From Trueperaceae bacterium (GTDB lineage Bacteria; Deinococcota; Deinococci; Deinococcales; Trueperaceae), in the NCBI GenBank assembly GCA_029210865.1, contig JARGGE010000015.1:1-18635 (forward strand): a stretch of 18,635 nucleotides of DNA. Reading direction: 5' to 3'. Positions within the stretch are counted from its first letter, which is position 1. The number at the start of each line of letters is the position of its first letter. Of the stretch, positions 15,183-18,635 are shown piece by piece. Position numbers and translations under genes: made by a program. Under the pieces are notes generated by a model. That model did no database searches. It saw nothing but the letters and a program-made list of their open reading frames with translations, and was not told the DNA's origin.

Positions 15183-15547
15183 CGCATCTCCTCGAGGGCG
15201 CCCGACTCGACCGCGCGATCGATGCCGGATGCGGCCATCGCCAGCAAGCGCGCGGCAAGGATCCGGAACGCGACGGGTTCGCGTGGGCCGAAGGCCGCTT
15301 GGTCGCTCTTCGCGTAGCCGTCGACGAAGACCGCACGCGATGCCCGGCGAAACGCGACGATCGTTCGGTACGCAGCTGAACGTCCTTGGCCCTCCTGCGC
15401 GATGCGCTGCTCGAACACGCCGCTACCGAGGTGCGCATGGATCAAGCCGCGTGCCATCGCGCCGACGGCGTCGCGCAGGCGTCCATCCGAAAGGCCTTCG
15501 CGTCATGCGAAGCGGGCGAAGGCTTTGGTCGTGAACGACCGCGTCAC
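15179..15547 (-). pseudogene. RelE/HigB-type toxin gene broken by an in-frame TGA
   Basis: A GTG at 15547 starts VTRSFTTKAFARFA, then TGA at 15503-15505, then the same frame continues REGLSDGRLRDAVGAMARGL and on through HAHLGSGVFEQRIAQEGQGR, AAYRTIVAFRRASRAVFVDG and FRILAARLLAMA to the stop. Joined, the 122 residues match the usual ~120 aa length of these ribosome-dependent RNase toxins, and Arg or Lys is expected where the TGA is (FARFA-R-REGL). An ATG at 15457 could still give a 92-residue product lacking the first strand and helix, probably inactive. Whether this is a real null toxin, a sequencing error or a selected loss is open. The antitoxin gene downstream is whole. Confidence 0.8.
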
Positions 15548-15567
15548 GAGCGCGAACCCGCAGCGGA

Positions 15568-15592
15568 AGCATAGCACTTGGTGCGATAGCAT
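15568..15592 (-). promoter_or_regulatory. Possible promoter/operator of the RelE/HigB-HigA pair
   Basis: The minus strand has TATGCT (15568-15573), a TANNNT -10, about 20 nt before the GTG at 15547. Next to it GCAC-TTG-GTGC (15574-15584) forms a small dyad, flanked by two copies of ATAGCA. Toxin-antitoxin operons are commonly self-repressed at such sites; no good -35 is seen. Confidence 0.3.
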
Positions 15593-15804
15593 CGCCGGAT
15601 CGTCGAGGGCCGGAGGCGCCCCCTGCCAGGCGCGACCGTCTCGCCGTTCGCGTGAAGCGTCCTACGACTAGGTGCAGGCTCTTGGCAAGGGCGCGCGGCC
15701 AACGGGCTCATCGGTCGATCGTGCAGGCTCTCGCCCTGGGGCGATACGGGCATTCGAGGCGGCTGACCAGTAGGGCTAGGCACGCGGCCCGGGCCCGCCG
15801 CTCC
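15593..15804. other. Non-coding stretch between the toxin operon and the M28 peptidase gene
   Basis: No ORF here looks like a protein. It holds an 11-bp direct repeat GTGCAGGCTCT (15673-15683 and 15721-15731), a short palindrome TCGCCC-TG-GGGCGA (15731-15744), and TAGGGCT (15771-15777) that can pair with AGCCCTA (15809-15815) across the peptidase stop, a possible weak terminator. GC content is lower than around it. Confidence 0.35.
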
Positions 15805-16809
15805 CTACAGCCCTAGGGACCCCGCCAACAGCCGCACCACCCGCTCGATGCCCGCCCGGTCGCGCACCTCGAGCCCGTAGCGCGCGAGCAGCGGTTCGAG
15901 CGCGGCGTTCATGGTCGCGACGTCGGTGGTCATCGTATCGTAGCCCTCCCAGGGGCCCGTCATGTCGCGCTCGGCGGCGCCGCGCACGAGCGCCTCCGTG
16001 ACGTCGGCGACGCGCGCCATCTTGGGGTAGTCGAGCACGTCGGGGACGTCGGTGGGCGCGTGGTAGTGGGTCCAGCGTCCGCAGGAGAGGAACAGGTAGG
16101 GGACCTCGTTCATGCAGAAGACGTGGTGGTCGGACAGGTCGCCGACGTAGCGGTTCAGCGCGGTGACCAGCTGCAGCGCGTGGTCGGCGGGCAGTGCGCC
16201 CGCCGTGCGGCTCACGACGTTCTCGAGCCCCGGGTCGCTCTCCATGCCGGTGACGGCGAGCAAGTCCTCGAGGCCGGGGATGGGCACGGCGTGCCCCACC
16301 AGGTCGAGCACCACGGCCGCGTGGACGGGTCCGCGGCGCTGGTGGGCGTGCCAGTAGGTCGAGCCCATCCGGGACGTGTGGAAGTAGGGCGGTTCCTCGG
16401 CGTCGAAGAGCGCGATCAGCACGCCGCGGGCCGCGGGGCGCGCGCGCAGCCGGGCGCCGACCTCGAGGGCGATCGCCACCGCCGCCGCGTTGTCGTCGGC
16501 GCCGGGGGTGCCGGGCACGGTGTCGTGGTGCGCGGCGATCAGCACCGGCGCGGCGCCGCGGTCGAGGCCCGGGGCGACGCCGACCAGGTTGGCGAAGCGC
16601 CGGTCGCCGGCGGCGTAGGGGAGGGCGAAGGCGTCGCCGTAGGGCTCGAGGTCGAGCTCGGCGAGCCGCGCGATCAGGTACGCCTGGGCGCTGGCATGCC
16701 CGGCGGTGCCGACCGCGCGGCCGTCGGGGAGGGCGAGGCGTTCGACGTCGTAGGGGAGGCGGTGGGCGGCCGGGTGGGTCATCGCGTCAGGACCAGCGCT
16801 GACGGTCAC
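15805..16809 (-). CDS. M28 family zinc peptidase, 334 aa
   Basis: Aminopeptidase-like co-catalytic zinc enzyme. Metal and catalytic motifs of M28 are present: VLIAAHHDTVPGTPGADDNA (89-108; His94 and Asp96 region, then Asp106), LIALFDAEEPPYF (131-143; Glu138-Glu139), AVVLDLVGH (165-173; Asp169) and RWTHYHAPTDVPD (245-257; His250). There is no signal peptide or membrane helix, so it is probably cytoplasmic, trimming peptides or related amides. A GTG start at 16809 overlaps the stop of the upstream antitoxin-like gene by 4 bp and has GAGG about 10 nt before; an ATG at 16782 is the alternative and would remove 9 residues with no effect on the domain. The overlap implies co-transcription with the antitoxin-like gene. 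Confidence 0.87.
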   Translation of the reverse strand: MTVSAGPDAMTHPAAHRLPYDVERLALPDGRAVGTAGHASAQAYLIARLAELDLEPYGDAFALPYAAGDRRFANLVGVAPGLDRGAAPVLIAAHHDTVPGTPGADDNAAAVAIALEVGARLRARPAARGVLIALFDAEEPPYFHTSRMGSTYWHAHQRRGPVHAAVVLDLVGHAVPIPGLEDLLAVTGMESDPGLENVVSRTAGALPADHALQLVTALNRYVGDLSDHHVFCMNEVPYLFLSCGRWTHYHAPTDVPDVLDYPKMARVADVTEALVRGAAERDMTGPWEGYDTMTTDVATMNAALEPLLARYGLEVRDRAGIERVVRLLAGSLGL

Positions 16810-17042
16810 TTCGCGAGATCCTCGAGCGTGTCGCGGTACCGCTCGGCGATGTCCTCGACGATCTGCGTCGTGCGCTCGAGGTCGGCGTCGGCTGACGACG
16901 GCAGGTAGCCACCGCAGCCACCGCCGGGAGCCGCCGTCAGGTGGAGCGTGCCGCCTTCGACGGCATCCAGTGCGTGGATGGCCTCCTGCGGGAGCACGAC
17001 GACGAGCGCATCACCGATCTTGCGGGCTTCGAGACGGATCAT
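16806..17042 (-). CDS. Orphan MazE/AbrB-like antitoxin, 78 aa
   Basis: A SpoVT/AbrB-type swapped-hairpin DNA-binding domain at the N-terminus (MIRLEARKIGDALVVVLPQE) followed by a Gly-rich linker and a helical tail IVEDIAERYRDTLEDLAK. That tail is typical of antitoxins whose partner is a Doc (death-on-curing, Fic-fold) toxin. No doc gene follows: the next gene, overlapping by 4 bp, is an M28 peptidase. The ATG at 17042 is chosen because GAGG stands 9 nt before it; a GTG at 17057 would add five residues. It may be a remnant of a lost toxin-antitoxin pair or a repressor now serving the peptidase operon. Confidence 0.7.
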   Translation of the reverse strand: MIRLEARKIGDALVVVLPQEAIHALDAVEGGTLHLTAAPGGGCGGYLPSSADADLERTTQIVEDIAERYRDTLEDLAK

Positions 17043-17064
17043 GGGTTCTGGCCTCACTTCGATG

Positions 17065-17517
17065 CTATCGCGCGCGTCGATCCGGGTGGAGGTCGCGACT
17101 CGGTTCGATGCGGAGGTCCGCGAACGCCGATCGGTACCGATCCGGGTCGAGGGTGAGGAGGCGGTCGGCGCGTTTCACGGCGTGCGCGCCGACGACGAAG
17201 TCGACGAGGAGGCGCTGGGGGTGGCCGCCGCCCGACGCGCGCCGACGATCGGCGTAGGCCGCGAAGGCCTGGGCCGCGTGGCGCCAGACGGGTTCGTCGA
17301 GGTGGAAGTCGACCGCGATCTCGGTGTCGGCCAGGAAGCGGGCGACGAACTCGGGGGTGGCGCCGGGCGCGGCGTGGAGCTCCGCCCAGACGGGCGCCGC
17401 CACGGCGAGCGGTCCGGCCGCCCGAGCGGCTCGGAGCAGCTGCGCCATGCGCGTCGCCATCGGTTCGCGCGACCACAGGGCCACGATCACGTTGCTGTCG
17501 ATCGCGGTCCGCGTCAT
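17065..17517 (-). CDS. vapC: VapC-type PIN domain RNase toxin, 150 aa
   Basis: PIN-domain endoribonuclease toxin. All four acidic positions of the active site can be placed: Asp7 (AIDSNVIVAL), Glu46 (VWAELHAAPG), Asp106 (LLVDFVVGAHA) and Asp124 (LLTLDPDRY). The VDFVVGAHA segment is the usual 'D-x-x-I-A-A-x-A' helix. It starts at ATG 17517, overlapping the vapB stop by 4 bp (ATGA). The length is slightly above the usual 130-140 because of an Arg-rich C-terminal tail. It appears intact and should be active when VapB is degraded. Confidence 0.9.
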   Translation of the reverse strand: MTRTAIDSNVIVALWSREPMATRMAQLLRAARAAGPLAVAAPVWAELHAAPGATPEFVARFLADTEIAVDFHLDEPVWRHAAQAFAAYADRRRASGGGHPQRLLVDFVVGAHAVKRADRLLTLDPDRYRSAFADLRIEPSRDLHPDRRAR

Positions 17518-17756
17518 CCGTCGTCGTCGCGCAGGTCGCGGAGCCACGCGGCCACGGCGGCCTCGTCGGCGAGGGTGCCGAGCGCGCCGGCGTACGCGCC
17601 GAAGGGGTTGGGCTCGGGGGGCAGCGGGCGCAGGACGGCGGCCCCGTCCTCGAGGGTGAACTCGACGCGGTCGCCCCGCCCGAGGCCGAGCTGCTTGCGC
17701 ACCTCGACCGGGATGGTGATCTGCCCCTTGCTGGTCATGGTCGCGAACCGGCGCAC
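17514..17756 (-). CDS. vapB: VapB/AbrB-type antitoxin, 80 aa
   Basis: Antitoxin of the pair. The N-terminal AbrB-type domain has ATMTSKGQITIPVEVRKQLG (5-24) and RGDRVEFTLEDGAAVL; the C-terminal tail (DEAAVAAWLRDLRDDDG) would wrap around the VapC active site. The GTG at 17756 is preferred: GAGG lies 6 nt before it, and the family keeps A-T-x-T-S-K-G-Q after a few residues. The ATG at 17738 has no Shine-Dalgarno. Start and ribosome site lie inside a perfect 16-bp inverted repeat that probably serves autoregulation. Confidence 0.88.
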   Translation of the reverse strand: MRRFATMTSKGQITIPVEVRKQLGLGRGDRVEFTLEDGAAVLRPLPPEPNPFGAYAGALGTLADEAAVAAWLRDLRDDDG

Positions 17757-17790
17757 TCCTTACCTCGATTCTCTGAGGTAAGGAGTGCGC
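17751..17790 (-). promoter_or_regulatory. Perfect 16-bp inverted repeat over the vapB start
   Basis: GCGCACTCCTTACCTC (17751-17766) and GAGGTAAGGAGTGCGC (17775-17790) are exact reverse complements around an 8-bp centre GATTCTCT. On the minus strand the downstream arm holds the Shine-Dalgarno GAGG and the GTG start of vapB. It may be the VapB-VapC operator, an RNA hairpin that hides the start, or both. No U-tract follows, so it is not a standard terminator of the upstream gene. Confidence 0.75.
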
Positions 17791-17811
17791 GCGGAGCGCG
17801 GGGCTGTGGTG

Positions 17812-18420
17812 TCACCCCCGCACCCAGATCCACCCTTCGCGCCGGGCCAGCTCGAGGTCATCGGGACCCCGCGCGGCGCCGGCGAGGAAGTCGGCGCCGG
17901 CCAGGACGCACACGATGGCGTCGAAGGCGTCGGCGTTCAGCGCGACGAGGTCGAGCGATGGCGGGACGACCAGCGCGTCGGGCCAGGTCTTCACGACCGC
18001 GGCGCGCCCGGGGCTGCCCGGCACCTTGTAGCCCGCGAGCGCGTGCCCGTGGGCGATCAGCGTGGCGGCGGGGTAGACCTCGATGGCGGCGGCCGCGTGG
18101 AGCGTCTCCGGGCTCCAGGCGAGCGGGATGGGCTGGCCGGTGGCGCCCCGGACCTCGTCGAGCAGGCCGAGCGTCGCGCGGGCGGTGCGCGCGATCCAAC
18201 CGGCGCCGACCTCGAGCGGCATCCGGCCGTGGCGCGCGTGCACCTCGTGGTCGGTGGCGCGGGCGAAGAGGCGTTCGGACGGGGCGTCGATCGGGTCGCC
18301 GGCGCGGTGGCCGACGAGCGCGTCGCCGAGGTCGGCCGGCCAACCGAGCGGCGCGTCGAGCGCGAGGAGGGCGCCGGGATCGTCGACGAGCCAGGCGGCG
18401 AGCACGGCGGCCGGGGGCTC
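17812..18420 (-). pseudogene. DUF429 family protein, N-terminus lost at a sequence junction
   Basis: C-terminal roughly 200 residues of a DUF429 (predicted RNase H-fold nuclease-like) protein: LLALDAPLGWPADLGDALVG near the start of the visible part, then FARATDHEVHARHG, LAWSPETLHAAAAIEVYPAAT, GYKVPGS, LVALNADAFDAIVCVLAGAD and the C-terminal GWIWVRG. The family normally begins with a beta-strand of the type GIDGxxGGW, about 40 residues before the LDAPLG motif. Here that part is replaced by a sequence with no family likeness (Ser/Pro-rich, antisense to a + strand coding region). The gene therefore ends at about 18415-18425. It stands just upstream of vapB on the same strand. Confidence 0.7.
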
Positions 18421-18425
18421 GGCCC
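18411..18425. other. Probable chimeric or rearrangement junction
   Basis: At this point a minus-strand DUF429 coding region loses family likeness and a + strand membrane-protein coding region begins without a start, with an abrupt change of codon use. An assembly misjoin across a short GC-rich overlap is the simplest cause; a true recombination is the alternative. Confidence 0.6.
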
Positions 18426-18635
18426 TGGTGCCGATCCTGCTGCCCTGGCTGCCCGGCCGGCAATTCTGGATCAAGGGCCTATGGCCCGGCCTGCTCGCCG
18501 GCACGGCTCTTGTGCTGAGTGCGGCCGCGCCGCCGGCGCCTGTTGAGCAGATCGCACTGCTGCTCTGGATCGTCGCCGTCAGTTCGTTCCAGGCTATGAA
18601 CTTTACCGGCTGCACTCCCTATACATCGCCGTCGG
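18422..18635 (+). CDS. Fragment of a membrane protein, possibly HgcA-like corrinoid protein C-terminal region
   Basis: An open + frame from about 18413 to the window edge reads as real membrane protein: VPILLPWLPGRQFWIKG (18428 on), two hydrophobic stretches (LLAGTALVLSAA and IALLLWIVAVSSFQAMNF), then TGCTPYTSPS. The pattern LPWLPGR-F-KG followed by MNFTG-TPYTS resembles the membrane part of HgcA-type corrinoid proteins of anaerobes, but I recall this from memory and it needs a search. Codons such as CTT, GTT, AGT, TTT, ACT, TAT and ACA are frequent here and almost absent in the other genes. It has no start or upstream part of its own, so it is joined to this contig at about 18420. Confidence 0.45.

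Noticed and set aside
15544..15783. 79-codon minus-strand frame in the gap before the peptidase
   Set aside because: No domain likeness, no ribosome site, and composition like random GC-rich sequence; it overlaps the toxin promoter.
17751..17790. Inverted repeat as an intrinsic terminator of the DUF429 gene
   Set aside because: No T-run follows on either strand and one arm contains the vapB ribosome site and start, so a regulatory role fits better.

Overview
This is a very GC-rich bacterial stretch with no rRNA, tRNA, phage or IS genes and very tight gene packing (many 1-4 bp overlaps and GTG starts). Several genes have a TANNNT-type -10 box only about 6 nt before the start codon. Such leaderless promoters are common in Deinococcota (Deinococcus/Truepera-like) and Actinomycetota. 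I lean to a Deinococcota-type organism, but this is inference. The last ~215 bases look foreign: their codon use differs and they encode, on the + strand, part of a membrane protein that interrupts a minus-strand gene. The right edge is therefore probably an assembly chimera or a recent junction.

Layout. (1) 1-4250, minus strand: a four-gene catabolic operon made of an L-fucose/arabinose-isomerase-fold protein, a DhnA/LsrF-type class I aldolase, a short-chain dehydrogenase and a nucleoside hydrolase cut by the left edge. It is read from one promoter with a palindrome in its spacer. (2) 4425-5228, minus: a DUF433/DUF5615 (VapB45/PIN-like) toxin-antitoxin pair. (3) 5311-5823, minus: a small secreted protein of unknown function. 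(4) 5988-9468, plus: phnD-phnC-phnE-phnE, a phosphonate/phosphite-type ABC importer. It has a Pho-box-like direct repeat upstream and a strong stem-loop between phnD and phnC, but no phosphonate-degrading genes nearby. (5) 9543-10808: a DinB-like protein (+) converging on a family 2 glycosyltransferase (-). (6) 10969-13454, plus: a pyruvate-kinase-like protein with an extra N-terminal helical domain and no C-terminal domain, translationally coupled to a CHAD (polyphosphate-binding type) protein. (7) 13555-14769, plus: a DUF3291 gene broken by one in-frame TGA, then a MarC-family membrane protein. (8) 14856-17756, minus: a toxin-antitoxin cluster around an M28 peptidase. It holds a RelE/HigB-type toxin broken by an in-frame TGA with its intact HigA-type antitoxin, an orphan MazE-like antitoxin, and an intact VapB-VapC pair with a perfect 16-bp inverted repeat over the vapB start. 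(9) 17812-18420, minus: a DUF429 protein that has lost its N-terminus at the junction.

The parts most worth following up are the pyruvate-kinase-like/CHAD couple, the kinase-free sugar operon, the two single-TGA lesions at arginine positions, the vapB inverted repeat and the chimeric right end.
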